A stretch of DNA of 64,000 nucleotides from Apiosordaria backusii (GCA_030549205.1 JAUKTV010000004.1:62001-126000); one strand, 5' to 3'. Positions 24,685 to 36,006 are shown, counted from the first letter of the stretch. The notes: generated by a model not told the origin, from the letters alone. Program-made: numbers and translations.

Positions 24685-25570
24685 TCTAGAATATGCTCCA
24701 TCTTATCGTTCTCTTACACCTCAGCTTCTCAGCCCCCTACCACCGGTATCCCAAAAGCCGTCCAGATCTTACAGGATTATAGCATATCGCCTCGATATCA
24801 AACATTCCAAGACTTGGGATTTGTGGCTGGGCTAGAGGGAGCAAACAACTATATACCTGAGGTGAGGGCCTGGGTTGTGCCGCAGTGATGAGCCAAGTCC
24901 AGCACAAACGCGCACGGACATCCAAACGTGATCCAGTCGTTTAGCTGAATCTTCAGCAAAACGCATTCCTTGCGTTGGCACACAGATGATCATGATTTCG
25001 GCTTCAAAGATCGGAGTGGTAAGTGTCCAGATATGTAAAGAGCTATGCTTCATGATCATTCCGCCTGAGAGCCTGAAAATACGAGCTCGATGTACCGAAG
25101 TACCTATATTTTTTACCGCCCGTTTTATTTTCGATTTTTATTTTCTGTCGGCGCTTAATGCTTCAGGTTCATTGGAAGACTGAGGGGTGTGAATGTAGAA
25201 GATAGGAAGAGAAATCTTCCTCAGTTTTTGGCAGTATGTCTTCCGAAATCAGCATTGGATTTCCCTGGAAATGACAGTCTGGATGTTTAGCATCCCCCTT
25301 CGCTCGCCTATCCAGCATAACTTCCTACTCGCTCGTACTAGATTCTCATCTTATTATCAGCTCGACATAACTTGAATAACATTGTTCGGCCCACCTTTTC
25401 GTGGAGCCAATTATGGATTTGGCACCGACGACTTCACAACTCACAATAAGGTCTGGAAGGCCCCAACATGTGTCCATATCCAAACTGACGTGGCCAGTAA
25501 AATGATTTCGAAGTTGATAAGGAAGAGGGCGTTGTTACAGGCGATATGGCAGGCATCTCATGTCAGCACT
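24685..25570. other. Repeat-region spacer without genes
   Basis: No coding signal. The sequence lies between LINE copy A and the left copy of the 0.4-kb dispersed repeat. It is AT-rich in places, for example about 25100-25150. Confidence 0.5.
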
Positions 25571-25990
25571 ATGACGTAATATAAGAAACGAACGGCAATA
25601 GAATTATCACCTCGGTCAGCTGAAAAGCAGGCGAGTATAATGACAATTGCTACTTCCCACAAAAACGAGGAGGGGGAAATGGCGTTTTGTGGTGGAGTCA
25701 GGTTCAGAGTAGCACGGTGATAATTTTAGAGGGGGGCCAATATGCTCGCCCCGACACCAGACAAGGATCTCGTTCACGGCTCCCGGATCACTCACGTTCA
25801 GGAAAGTAGGGGGAGCAAACCGTTAAATCGTCAGATCTCACGAAGAGACGCATACCCTTGCTCTCTAGAAAACGCACTTCCTTGCCACCTACCAAGGAAA
25901 AGTCCGCACTTTCTTCCCCTCCACAGTCCCTTATAGCAGAGTCCGCAGCTTCCCCAGGAAATGAGAGTTGTATTTAAGAGTTTTGTTTAT
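25571..25990. repeat. Dispersed repeat R, left copy
   Basis: Matches 31756-32500 from ATGACGTAATATAAGAAACG to the shared GAGAGTTGTATTT end, at roughly 90 percent identity by eye. The right copy is longer because it carries two insertions (31843-31973 and 32269-32436) that are absent here, so this copy provides both empty sites (CTTCC at 25653-25657 and CACAG at 25922-25926). The two copies are in the same orientation and bracket the WD40 NLR gene. The family was not recognised. Confidence 0.8.
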
Positions 25991-26446
25991 AGCTGTCACA
26001 GCAAGGCAGGCTTGGTAGGCAAAGCTACTGTATTACCATTCTTATTGACTGAATTCTTATTTAAAGGAGGAAAAGAAAAGGAAGGCTTTGCTTAACAAGG
26101 CTTGCAGGAATTTTATGTGCGAGCTTGCGAGAGCTTGGACCATGCAAGCAGGATGTGGGGCTGTGATAAGATAAGGTCCTGGCAAGTGGGCCCACTAGGT
26201 AAATACACTGTAGAGCAGTCCAACGCTGATGTAATTTGCCCCACAGTGAGACAAACCTGCCAAGGCGAATATCTGCCGCGTTGTATGATGTAATCTTCTG
26301 CTGCTCAATGTGGTTCGACCACAACGACGTCGGAGTATTCATAGTAGCAGATCAAAACTACGTATGTGGCTAAAACAAAGTATTATAAAGTAACCACGCC
26401 TCCCAAGCCTTTCACTTAAACTAAGATATTAAAACATATAATGTTG
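25991..26446. other. 3' flank of the WD40 NLR gene
   Basis: 456 bp with no supported gene. It is the downstream flank of the minus-strand NLR. Confidence 0.5.
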
Positions 26447-29400
26447 TTATACATTATGACGTCCACCCTTCCCATTGAAAGCAAATCGAAAGAGCCAAAC
26501 CTGGCCAGAAGCATGTCCTATGGCGACGGTACAATTGTATACTGCTGTATGTGTTGCGCGATAGTTAGGAGGAAGCCAGATAAGGTCCTTCCCATCTCGT
26601 GTGATCCACTTATCACTGACAAAGAGAAGACCGCTGCTAGGTTTTTGGTCGGTAAAGTTATTTGCTGGACTCGGGGTTATCCTCAGCAACCCTCGATCTG
26701 TTTTAAGGCAGTCACTATCCAAAAACGATAGACGTTCAAGAGTGTAATTCCCCTCGAGGGTCCGCCGGTGCTCGCCGGTCGCCACATCCCAAAGCCGTAC
26801 CGTTTTATCGCCTGAAGCTGACGCCAGTGTGGTACCGTCCGGCGAGAACGCTACCGCTGTAACCCAGTCGCCATGCCCCTCGAGGGTCCGCCGGTGCTCG
26901 CCGGTCGCCACGTCCCAAAGCCGTACCGTTTTATCGCCTGAAGCTGACGCCAGTGTGGTACCGTCCGGCGAGAACGCTACCGCTGTAACCCAGCGGTCAT
27001 GCCCCTCGAGGGTCCGCCGGTGCTCGCTGGTCGCCACATCCCAAAGCCGTACCGTTTTATCGCGTGAAGCTGACGCCAGTGTGGTACCGTCCAGCGAGAA
27101 CGCTACCGCTGTAACCCAGTCGCTATGTCCCTCAAGGGTCCGCCGGTGCTCGCCGGTCGCCACGTCCCAAAGCCGTACCGTTTTATCGCCTGAAGCTGAC
27201 GCCAGTGTGGTACCGTCCGGCGAGAACGCTACCGCTGTAACCCAGTCGCCATGCCCCTCAAGGGTCCGCCGGTGCTCGCCGGTCGCCACATCCCAAAGCC
27301 GTACCGTTTCATCGTCTGAAGCTGACGCCAGTGTGGTACCGTCCGGCGAGAACGCTACCGCTGTAACCCAGTCGTCATGCCCCTCGAGGGTCCGCCGGTG
27401 CTCGCCGGTCGCCACATCCCAAAGCCGTACCGTTTTATCGCCTGAAGCTGACGCCAGTGTGGTACCGTCCGGCGAGAACGCTACCGCTCTAACCGAGTCG
27501 TCATGCCCCTCGAGGGTCCGCCGGTGCTCGCCGGTCGCCACATCCCAAAGCCGTACCGTTTTATCGCCTGAAGCTGACGCCAGTGTGGTACCGTCCGGCG
27601 AGAACGCTACCGCTGTAACCCAGTCGCCATGCCCCTCAAGGGTCCGCCGGTGCTCGCCGGTCGCCACATCCCAAAGCCGTACCGTTTTATCGTCTGAAGC
27701 TGACGCCAGTGTGGTACCGTCCGGCGAGAACGCTACCGCTGTAACCGAGTCGCCATGCCCCTCAAGGGTCCGCCGGTGCTCGCCGGTCGCCACGTCCCAA
27801 AGCCGTACCGTTTTATCGCCTGAAGCTGACGCCAGTGTGGTACCGTCCGGCGAGAACGCTACCGCTGTAACCCAGTCGCCATGCCCCTCAAGGGTCCGCC
27901 GGTGCTCGCCGGTCGCCACATCCCAAAGCCGTACCGTTTTATCGTCTGAAGCTGACGCCAGTGTGGTACCGTCCGGCGAGAACGCTACCGCTGTAACCCA
28001 GTGGTCATGCCCCTCGAGGGTCCGCCGGTGCTCGCCGGTCGCCACATCCCAAAGCCGTACCGTTTCATCGTCTGAAGCTGACGCCAGTGTGGTACCGTCC
28101 GGCGAGAACGCTACCGCGCTAACCGAATCGCCGTGTCCCTCAAGGGTCTGCAGACACGCGTTCCACTCTAAGTCAACCTTTGGCAATAGTGGGATCCATT
28201 CAGGAATATAACCACGGAATACTCCCCTGATTATGCTTTTCATTGGCGCAAAAACAATTGCAGAAGCATAGGTCTGAAGGGGACAAAGATCGATAATCTG
28301 GCGGAAGCTAAGAATAAATCGTGCTGCATCGTGTAAAAACGCGGAGACTGTGGAACTAATATCGGGCTACATGTTTCGTATTAGCGAACATTTGTAAATC
28401 TGCTTTAGTACGCCTTACACTGAGGAGACCCTGTAAATCCCTAATCATTCCAACACTTGCAGATATTTTCCCAAGGAGACTTAGCGCTTCCAGCCAGTGG
28501 AGGAAATAACGTTCGAGGAAGGTGTATACTTGATGGTCATCGCTTATACGAGAGCTGCTTTGCTGAACGTGATAGACCCAATATAGGCACGCATACCGGA
28601 CATCCGACGGCAAATGTGAGTCAATGACTGACGACTCAATGTCGGCACGAGCTGTTCCAGGCATTCTCAGATCGCAGATATCCTTCTTCAAGTAATCGGA
28701 AAGGAGATCCAGGCATCTAGTTGCAATCCTCCTATGCGTTGCTTTCTCATCTACCCAAAATGGATACGTCTTTTGCTCTTTGGCCTTACTGGGATCGACA
28801 AGGAAGTCACGGAATGACAGGTGGAAGATCCTGACGGGAGAGTCGGCGGAGGTAGGTACATTGAGTACAGAGTGGAGAGAATCTAACCGGTCGATAACGA
28901 CATCTCTATCGATCTGGATAAGCTTTGAGAGAGACGTTGTTGAAAGTGGCTCGGCTAGAAGCACAATCGTGCCGACAATCTGTTGAAATTCGTCAAGAAA
29001 GTCGTGATCAGAATCGGTAAGGTCGATAAAAAGGGGTTCTAGAACTGGGAGGTAGGTAGCGTCGAGTTTTGATTGCTGACTTGTCTGGTAGGCAAGGAGT
29101 TTTGCCAGTTGTCGATCCGGTCCGCCGTACTTCCGGTCCCGTATAAAACGACAGGCAGTCGCTGCAAAGATAAAAAGCGGAACAGCCATCTGGACTAAAT
29201 CCTTGACAATCTGGGAACCAGGCCAATCGTGCGGAAGCTGCCGCCCACCAGGAGACAGAGCATTGTAGTCGTTTCGGATTCTTGCAAGCTCAAAGTCCAG
29301 ATATGCAGCGATATCGTGCTCGATAATTGGCTTTGGGATTTCATGCAGGACCAGATCCTGGTATTTGCCCTTAATCTCGTTGAAGCCAAGTCGGATTGGT

Positions 29401-30507
29401 AACTCAGGCCGGCTTGTGAGGAAAGCTTTTAGCCGTATTGAACCCAGACTCTTTGCTTGTGACAACAGGGAAATGATAACCTTGATATCATCATCCCGTT
29501 CGCACTCATCAAGGGCATCGATCACCAGGGCAATTGTCTTGCTGTCGTCCAAACTACCCCTCAGGTTTTCCAACGGCTTCAGGATCAGCTTGTCAAACTG
29601 CTCCTTTAACATCTTGCGCGTGACGGAAGGGTCAGCCTCGATAGCAGCCCTAATGTGCGTTGCCAAACCAGGCTCTTTGACAATAAGCTGAGTCGCAATG
29701 GTTGTAAACAGCAGGGCTGCGTTGCTCCGGTCTCGCTCGCCTCTCTTAAAGAAGAAGCTGGCACCGAGAAGTCCTTGGTCGGCAAAAGATTGTGCAACCG
29801 TTCGTGATATGGTGGACTTCCCGGTTCCAGCCATGCCGTTTAGCCAGAAGATGCCTTCGCCTTCTGGACTTCCAGCCCATTGTTTTATATCCTTGAGGAG
29901 GTCGGTTCGGGTTTCGGGGTGACATCGCGCGTCGTGCTCGTCTGCGTGAGAGTCGAAGGCTGCATCGTTCGCGATCGGGAGCTTGGAAAGGACAAATGTC
30001 TGGGCGATATTAAGGACCTGAGTACTATAACTATGTGAGCTTTTTGAGGAAATGGAAGAGAAAAGCTGTAGCTTACGCTTGATCGACAGTAAGACCTGCG
30101 GACAATGTGTCTCGATACCGCTCCAAGTTCTTAATGATAGTATCGATCTCTTTGCTCTTGAAGGGCCACTTGAGAGCGCGAAGCCCGAGCCGGCGCATGG
30201 TCTTATGCGCAGGCCCATGATGAAGTTTCTTCTCCAGCCTTAGTTGCAGCTGTTTCAGCTGGGAAGAGCAGTTGGCGAGCCCGTCCACCAAGCCCTGGGA
30301 CGTTTTAAGGCTCTTGCCGTTTGGGCTCTCAAGAAGCTCCCGCGCGCCTTGTAGAGTTTTTTCCAGCCCCTGAAGTTCCCCTTGCAGTCGCTTAATATCG
30401 GATTTGGCATTTTTGACATCGGAGTAGTATTGGACGCAAAGACATGCGACTTTTGCTGACAGGTCGATTACAGCGATGATGCTTGCTGCCGCGCTCACTC
30501 CGTCCAT
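26447..30507 (-). CDS. NACHT-WD40 NLR with high-internal-conservation repeats (HNWD/het-e-like)
   Basis: Three exons: 30507-30077, 30030-28419 and 28366-26447. The introns are 46 nt (GTAAGC...CATAG) and 52 nt (GTAAGG...GTAG), and the whole is one frame of 1320 residues. The N-terminal ~145 residues form a HeLo-like helical domain starting MDGVSAAASIIAVIDLSAKV. The NACHT NTPase has Walker A GMAGTGKST at about 209-217 and Walker B LVIDALDEC at about 312-320. After the conserved linker (AFLHDAARFI, YASAIVFAP) come eleven 42-residue WD40 repeats at about 755-1216 and a C-terminal cap with WLPPNYR. The repeats are nearly identical except at six positions. Family knowledge: Podospora HET-E/HET-D/HET-R have this design and trigger incompatibility on ligand recognition. 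What is apparently broken in raw frames is explained by the introns, so the gene looks intact. The ligand is unknown. Confidence 0.93.
26762..28147 (-). repeat. Eleven tandem 126-bp WD40 units
   Basis: Eleven consecutive 126-bp units inside exon 3 of the NLR gene, followed by a degenerate twelfth start. Most units differ at only a few bases. Such arrays change copy number by unequal crossing-over and are easily collapsed in assemblies. A long antisense open frame (26829-28211, +) is a by-product of the repeat periodicity. Confidence 0.97.
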
Positions 30508-31755
30508 GATGCTATAATCCGGAATGGGGTAAATTTACTAAACAAATAGTCCGGATGTAAGGCGTGAGCGAATAGGTTGCGCGGTTAATGAGACAGCGCT
30601 CTGGAGGAAGGTTGCTGGAAAGAGGATGTTGGAAAATCGAGGTCGGGGTTTTGCGGGGTATATTTTCGGAGGTAGCCGGTTAGGCAGATATACAGCTGAC
30701 ACCACCAGCAACGTCTGGCTCGACCGATAGTTCGGTGAATTGCGAATAGCATTGTAGGCGGCGTCGAAAGCTGTCTTTAATTGGCGTCTCACCGTGGCCG
30801 CCTCTGGATGTCAGGATCAAAAATGCGCTGATTCTACTGCTGCTCTCTGCCTTGAACCCAGGCGGGATTGCCAACTCTATCACCGCTAACAATGTTATCT
30901 GCACAAAATGGAGGCAGCAACATTTACAAGGGATTGTAAGACTATTTTATACATATTATAGAGTACTGTAACTGCAGTGTTGTACTTCAACTTTCAATTT
31001 TCGCGTGCATTTGTTAGACTGTAACTATGGCTTGTTTGAGGGAAAGCGGGTTGGGTTGGGGAATTAGGTGCTAAAACACGTGATGATATACGATGGGATA
31101 AGTTTTGTGACTTGTTGAATTTGGTCGCTGAGAGCACTGCAAATGCAGGGGTCTCAAGCGGGTGAAGCAGTTACCCAAAGACTGGCGAGTCTCGGACTGT
31201 GCTGCTGGATAGATACGACGACGTAATTGCCGAAGGAAGAAAGTGCCACAGGAATAATTACCTGCAAATACAGAAAGTAGTGTACTGAGATATTTTGGTC
31301 TCACACGTAAAATACTGTAAATAATCAATTGTATTGACTGACTTGATAACTTGTCTTAAGGAGAGAAAGAAGCAAGAAAACCATCACAACAGGAAGAGAG
31401 CTCTTTATGAGCACCTGAACTTCCTTATCATCCTTATCGCTCCCTATCGCTCAGTGGCCCCAGTTGGCTTGGATCCATGGTTCGGTAAGGTCACAAAGGG
31501 GCCAGGTTGCCGATAAGGTACTCATATTGCTCGTGAGGCTTTTGGAGTCCCATGTAATCTATGGCGTGATGCCATTGCTCGGAGATCCGGAAAGCAGTCT
31601 GTTCGGAGATCCGGTCAGGAGTCCTGGGAGCCGTTGAGAGTGTTGTGGGCGAGCCGTTGGGAGCGTTGTGGGTGAACCGTTAGGAGCGTTGTGAGCGCAG
31701 AATCAATTATGTTAAGACTGCTGGAAAATTCCACAAATAAGTGCTGCATTTTAAC
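30508..31755. other. 5' flank of the WD40 NLR gene
   Basis: No gene recognised. AT-rich stretches (30940-31030) precede a GC-richer part. A 23-bp minisatellite is listed separately. Just before it, CGGAGATCCGG occurs twice (about 31580 and 31604). Confidence 0.5.
31628..31696. repeat. 23-bp minisatellite, three units
   Basis: Three head-to-tail 23-bp units built on GAGCCGTTGGGAGCGTTGTGG, with one to five differences between neighbours. It lies just outside the right copy of repeat R. Confidence 0.8.
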
Positions 31756-31842
31756 ATGACGCAATATAAGAAACGAACGGCAACAGAACTGTCACCTCGG
31801 TCAGCTGAAAAGCGGGCGAAAACAATGACAATTGCTGCTTCC

Positions 31843-31973
31843 TGTCACGGCAGGGCAGACCACTGCGCCAAACCTGCTATGATTGCTATCAAAAGCTACA
31901 AGTGATCCAAGCTTGCACCTTGGATCAATTCAGTGGTATATATATGGTCATGGTGCTCGCCAGCGCCATGACA
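31843..31973. mobile_element. 131-bp TG...CA insertion (solo-LTR-like), copy 2
   Basis: Begins TGTCACGGCA and ends GCGCCATGACA, flanked by the duplication CTTCC (31838-31842 and 31974-31978). The left copy of repeat R has a single CTTCC at this place (25653-25657). The interior shares TGATTGCTATCAAAAGCTAC with the 24491-24619 insertion, so the two belong to one family. Confidence 0.82.
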
Positions 31974-32268
31974 CTTCCCAGAGAAACGAGGAGGGGAAAT
32001 GGCGTTTTGTGGTGGAGTCAGGTTCAGAGCAGCACGGTGATAATTTTAGAGGGGGGCCAATATGCTCGCCCCGACACCAGACGAGGATCTCGTTCACGGC
32101 TCCCGGATCACTCACGTTCAGGAAAGTAGGGGGAGCGAACCGTTAAGTCGTCAGATCTCACGAAGAGACGCATACCCTTGCTCTCTAGAAAACGCACACT
32201 TGCCCTCTAGAAAACGCACTTCCTTGCCACCTACAAAGGAAAAGTCCGCACTTTCTTCCCCTCCACAG

Positions 32269-32436
32269 TGTCACGGCCCTGGCACGCTCCATTGGTCCAA
32301 GCACCGCCCCGGGTCTATTATGCTTGCATGCTACAGGCCCTGGCAATTCCTTTCTCCTTTCCTTCTTTAGATCAAAATCTTTCGAATCAGCTATTACTTG
32401 CTTGTGCCCTTCCTTGCGTGATACGCTGCCCTCACA
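32269..32436. mobile_element. 168-bp TG...CA insertion (solo-LTR-like), second family
   Basis: Begins TGTCACGGCCC and ends GCCCTCACA. It is flanked by CACAG on both sides (32264-32268 and 32437-32441). The left copy of repeat R has one CACAG at 25922-25926 and no insertion. The interior differs from the 130-bp family, but the TGTCACGGC start is shared. Confidence 0.78.
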
Positions 32437-32508
32437 CACAGCCCCTCAAAGCAGAGTCCGCAGCTTCCCCAGGAAATGAGAGTTGTATTTTTGTTTATAT
32501 AATCAATC

Positions 32509-33645
32509 AATTTATTAACGCCCGGCGGCTAAGCCGAAAGGGCAACTATTACCGATTGAAGTATATATTTCCCAAGATATGCCCTGATCTCCTTAAAGCC
32601 CATGTAAAGTCCATTCTAGCTTATGCACTCTGTTTTACCATTTCTCTACGGATTCTCGTGGGTTAGTAGGATTGTTAGTAGGCTGGCTTAAAGTCGGTTC
32701 TTCAAGTATTCAACGTCCTATCTTCGGCGGCTGAAGCAGTGCCTGCTGTCCGTGGTACGAGGTGATAGGTGTAGGGTCGGTGGAGAGTGATGGTTGGCCG
32801 GTCAGGTATTTTAGTCGGCCTGCGGTTGGTTTGCGTCGAGTCGGCACGTGGTCATTGCGAACCGAATCGTTGCCCGAACGGCCTCGACGTTCGGAGTCCA
32901 GTCTTCGTCATCCGACGACGATTGCCCTCCTAGATAGAAGGAAATATTGCCTCTGTGGGTGGTTGTGCACTGGAGCATCTCTGCTCGGTACGCCGTCCAT
33001 TTCTTGCACCGGAAGAGTAAGTGTTCCACTGTCTCTCTCGCTTGTCCACATGCGCACTGAACTGACGGGACTACCCCGATTCGGTAGAGGTAAGCGTTGA
33101 GTCTTACTATGCCTGTTCTGAGCTGAGCGAGCATGCCTGCCTCCTTTTGTGACAGGTGGTCGTACATCCGCCGGGTATGTTCCCTGGTAGCGCTATATCG
33201 ATCCTCTTAGAGTGTCTACCCACTTTGTCCGGCAAGGTCTTGGGAGATATCTTAGCCCACGCGATACGGAGGGTTGTTGATCGCATTCTAGGTTCCTGGG
33301 CTTGTTGTATAGTGCTCTGTTGGGTTGCCTCCTGTGCTTTTCCCTTGGCCATCTTCAGGATTTCGTTTTGGGCGCTCTTTGGGATCCAGACAACCGAGAT
33401 CGTATTCCCAGCGTCCCGGACAGCTCTCATAGCGTCGTACGCTTCGTAGATATATTGCTGTCCTGACTGCTGGCGTGGATTCTTCAGTGTCAACACGGCC
33501 GCTTTGTTGCTCGTGGCGAGGATGATCCTGCGGTACCGGGCTTTCCGCAATAATCTTAGCGCATGTCCGACTGCCGCAAGTACTGCTGAGTACGGGTTCT
33601 ATTCCGTCGCGGGGCCCAATATCATAGCTCCTTAATCTGCAGCTC
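32509..33645 (-). mobile_element. 5'-truncated LINE copy B (RNase H and C-terminal zinc knuckle)
   Basis: On the minus strand, the 5'-most part encodes an RNase H-like domain (NPYSAVLAAVGHALRLLRKA, then RIILATSNKAAV, about 33600-33380). After a frame shift it continues to LRTGIVRLNAYLYRIGV and the CCHC knuckle CACG...HLLFRC (about 33140-32990). Order and motifs match the ends of Tad-like fungal non-LTR retrotransposons. The reverse transcriptase is missing and frames are broken, so it is a dead 5'-truncated copy. The low-coordinate end has an A/T-rich tail (AATTTATTAA). Confidence 0.85.
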
Positions 33646-34654
33646 CATAATATATAATGCATCTGCACACCGCAGGTAAACCGCTCAAGATACCAAGATT
33701 ACACTCACCAAAGTCCATTCGCACTTACAGAGGCGCTCAAAAGCAAATACGATACAATGAGTCAGCGAAAAAGTCTCGGTGCTATGAATGCAAGTTTGAA
33801 CCTACAGAACTGCATTTCCATCGATACACCTCAGAAACCACGCCGCAGTAACCAAGATTGTACGGCCTTGGGCTCTCCTTTCCAATACCAACCGCTTATA
33901 ACCTCTTGTCGCTCCTTGGGTCTCAAGGACAGCTCGGCTCTCTTCCCTATCAGCTCATGGTCTCCTATACAATATTTATTTCCTAAAGAAAGCTCAGACA
34001 ATCATGAGCTTCCTCCTCTACCCGCCCACCATGATGGGAGCTCAAAGGTATTGGGCTCTCCCTTCCGCTATGAACCAACCAGAGGCTCCGGCAAGGTCTT
34101 CAACGCCGGCGGCGTGGCAGAGCCCTTAGATTAATGCCGACGACGAGTACCCCCTATGTACAAGACGGCGCCTATGGAAACGGTCTTTAGGTCACTCGAC
34201 TGGGGGGTACAAGGAGGTTGCTTAGATGATGATGGAGATAAGTGCAGTGGATTGGCGCCACCAAGCAGTGAAGGCATAAGATATGGCTGTTAGTTTTCCA
34301 GGGCTTGTTGAGGTCGGATTTAGAGACTGTTTAGTTGATTGTGATAACTTTATCACGGATGAGACTAATGCCGGAAAGGGGTCGTTTTCTTTATTAGTTA
34401 GAGGCATTGTTTTAGTTTAAGAAAGAAATATTCCGCGGCTATGAGGTACACAATTGCCCAACTTCAGTAGCAACTCATTGATATAATAACTCCCTCCTAA
34501 TTGCCTTGGAGAGGGACCTTTTATGGAAGGCTTTCTCGGCACCCGGCGAGAATACAGACGAAAAATGGGCAACTCTTTTACATAATGGGGGTTTGTATGC
34601 ATGGTTGCAAGGGAGATACGATGTTGCGCAAGAGATGGTATGAAAAGACCGTCA
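33646..34654. other. Spacer between LINE and gypsy relics
   Basis: About 1 kb without a supported gene. A 64-codon frame at 33657-33851 (+) has no recognisable domain. Confidence 0.45.
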
Positions 34655-35047
34655 TCATCGTTTTACTCTCCTCTGTCTGTCAGAAACCAGAGGATAACGT
34701 TGTTCTAGGTTACTCGGCTGATCGCCGTCGTCAGGGTGATCACGGTGCTGAGGGAGGCAGCAGTGACCGTCCTTATTCTGCTCTCCTCTGTCTGGAACCG
34801 GCGGATGACCTGATTGCTGGGCCCCAGAGTCAGTCAAGGCGTAAGTAGGCAGCCGTTGCTGCCCATTTTCTAGGGTGACAGGTAAGATCATTAAGTTCGA
34901 TCGGAGGTCTTCCTCCTCACGGACAGAGAGTCCTCGCACAGATGCGGCAGAGATTCGTAATATCCGGGTAGCTTTGTTCCTTCGAGTGTTTCCAGTCCGT
35001 TGGGAAGGCGTCGAGTCCGAACACCCGCTGTCGCTGCGTATCGGCAC
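34655..35047 (-). pseudogene. Ty3/gypsy retropepsin fragment
   Basis: The segment directly downstream of gag on the same strand contains the retropepsin-like active-site string ALTDSGAQ after a beta-strand stretch (VTLENGQQRLPTY). After it the frame breaks down, and no reverse transcriptase, RNase H or integrase follows. This is the truncated protease part of the same element as the gag at 35083-36006. Confidence 0.65.
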
Positions 35048-35082
35048 TTTGTCCGCGCAGGGAGTTGGAGTCTGGGGGCGAC

Positions 35083-36006
35083 TTAGCCCAGACTCGTACC
35101 ATTTACCGATGGCAGGGGGCTAGACGGGTTGTGTAGGAGCATGTCCAGCAGTTCTTGCGAGATGCCTTGGAATAGTAGGGGCGTCAAGCTCTCTTCGGGC
35201 ATCTCTCCTTCCAGGGCGAGGCGTTGAAATTCGGAGAAATAGGTGCTGAAGTCGTCATTCCTCTGTTTGAGCTGGTATAGTTTGTTTTGTGCATTCTGCA
35301 CACGGTCGGGGTCGCCAAAGGCAGCTTCAAGGTAGGCGAGCATGTCAGGGTAATCGGGGAACTGAGGGAGTCCATAGGCAATCTTGGGTAGCATCAGCTG
35401 GTATGCCTTCCCAGTCAGGCGGCCGGCAACGTAAGTCAAGCGGCCAGGGGCGGTCGGGAATCGGTCTGCGTTAGCGATCATCTTGCCGTAGATTTGTTGC
35501 GTGAAGCGTCGGAGGTCTGCGCGGGATCCGTCAAACTTTTCTGGGTCTGGGAGTTTCTCGCTGACGAGGGTAGATCCAGTACGTGAGGCAGGAGTAGATG
35601 TAGGCGTTCCCGGAGTATATTTTGCAAGGGGTTTAACAGGAGGTTTCGCAATAGGCGCGGGGTTAGTCGGTGGGATATGTACGGAGGCAGTAGCGGCGAG
35701 AAGTTGAGCTTTCTCAACCTCAAGTTGGGAAATCTTTTGAATAGTATCGAGGTTCCGTTCGTTTAGTTGTTCCTTCTGGTAGCCGATGATCGCGTCGCGG
35801 TTTGAGACTTCGATTCGGAGAGACGAGATGGCGGAGTCGTGGGTGCTGACGGCAGCACGGAGGGTGGCAACCTCTCCTTCCAACGCAATAGCATGTGCGT
35901 CCATATTCCTCAGGTAGAGGATCCAGTCCTCCGGATATTGGTTGACGTTTTCGACCAGCTCTTGGGCCGTGTCGGGGTTCGCGGGGGGTTTCGGGCGGGT
36001 AGCCAT
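35083..36006 (-). CDS. Ty3/gypsy Gag-like protein (relic element)
   Basis: 307 residues starting at an ATG (MATRPKPP). An N-terminal coiled-coil stretch (about 40-95) with heptad-like Leu/Ile precedes a Pro-rich linker. A retrotransposon gag core follows: PDPEKFDGSRADLRRFTQQI, then AGRLTGKAYQLMLP, then FGDPDRVQNAQNKLYQLKQ and FSTYFSEFQRLALE. These strings are hallmarks of fungal gypsy gag. The usual C-terminal zinc knuckle is lost, because the frame stops shortly after LLHNPSSPLPS. With only a protease scrap downstream, the element is defective. Confidence 0.85.
   Translation of the reverse strand: MATRPKPPANPDTAQELVENVNQYPEDWILYLRNMDAHAIALEGEVATLRAAVSTHDSAISSLRIEVSNRDAIIGYQKEQLNERNLDTIQKISQLEVEKAQLLAATASVHIPPTNPAPIAKPPVKPLAKYTPGTPTSTPASRTGSTLVSEKLPDPEKFDGSRADLRRFTQQIYGKMIANADRFPTAPGRLTYVAGRLTGKAYQLMLPKIAYGLPQFPDYPDMLAYLEAAFGDPDRVQNAQNKLYQLKQRNDDFSTYFSEFQRLALEGEMPEESLTPLLFQGISQELLDMLLHNPSSPLPSVNGTSLG

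Larger units (their letters stand above)
31756..32500. repeat. Dispersed repeat R, right copy with two insertions
   Basis: Direct copy of 25571-25990, interrupted by a 131-bp and a 168-bp TG...CA insertion. It also contains a local duplication of CTCTAGAAAACGCAC (about 32183-32217). It runs directly into LINE copy B. Confidence 0.8.

Noticed and set aside
26762..28147. Regular repeats that might suggest a CRISPR-like array
   Set aside because: The units are contiguous coding repeats of 126 bp with no spacer structure, in a eukaryotic genome.
26829..28211. 460-codon open frame antisense to the WD40 repeats
   Set aside because: It exists only because each 126-bp unit lacks a stop on that strand. 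Its product is a monotonous repeat with no domain, while the sense strand encodes a well-known architecture.
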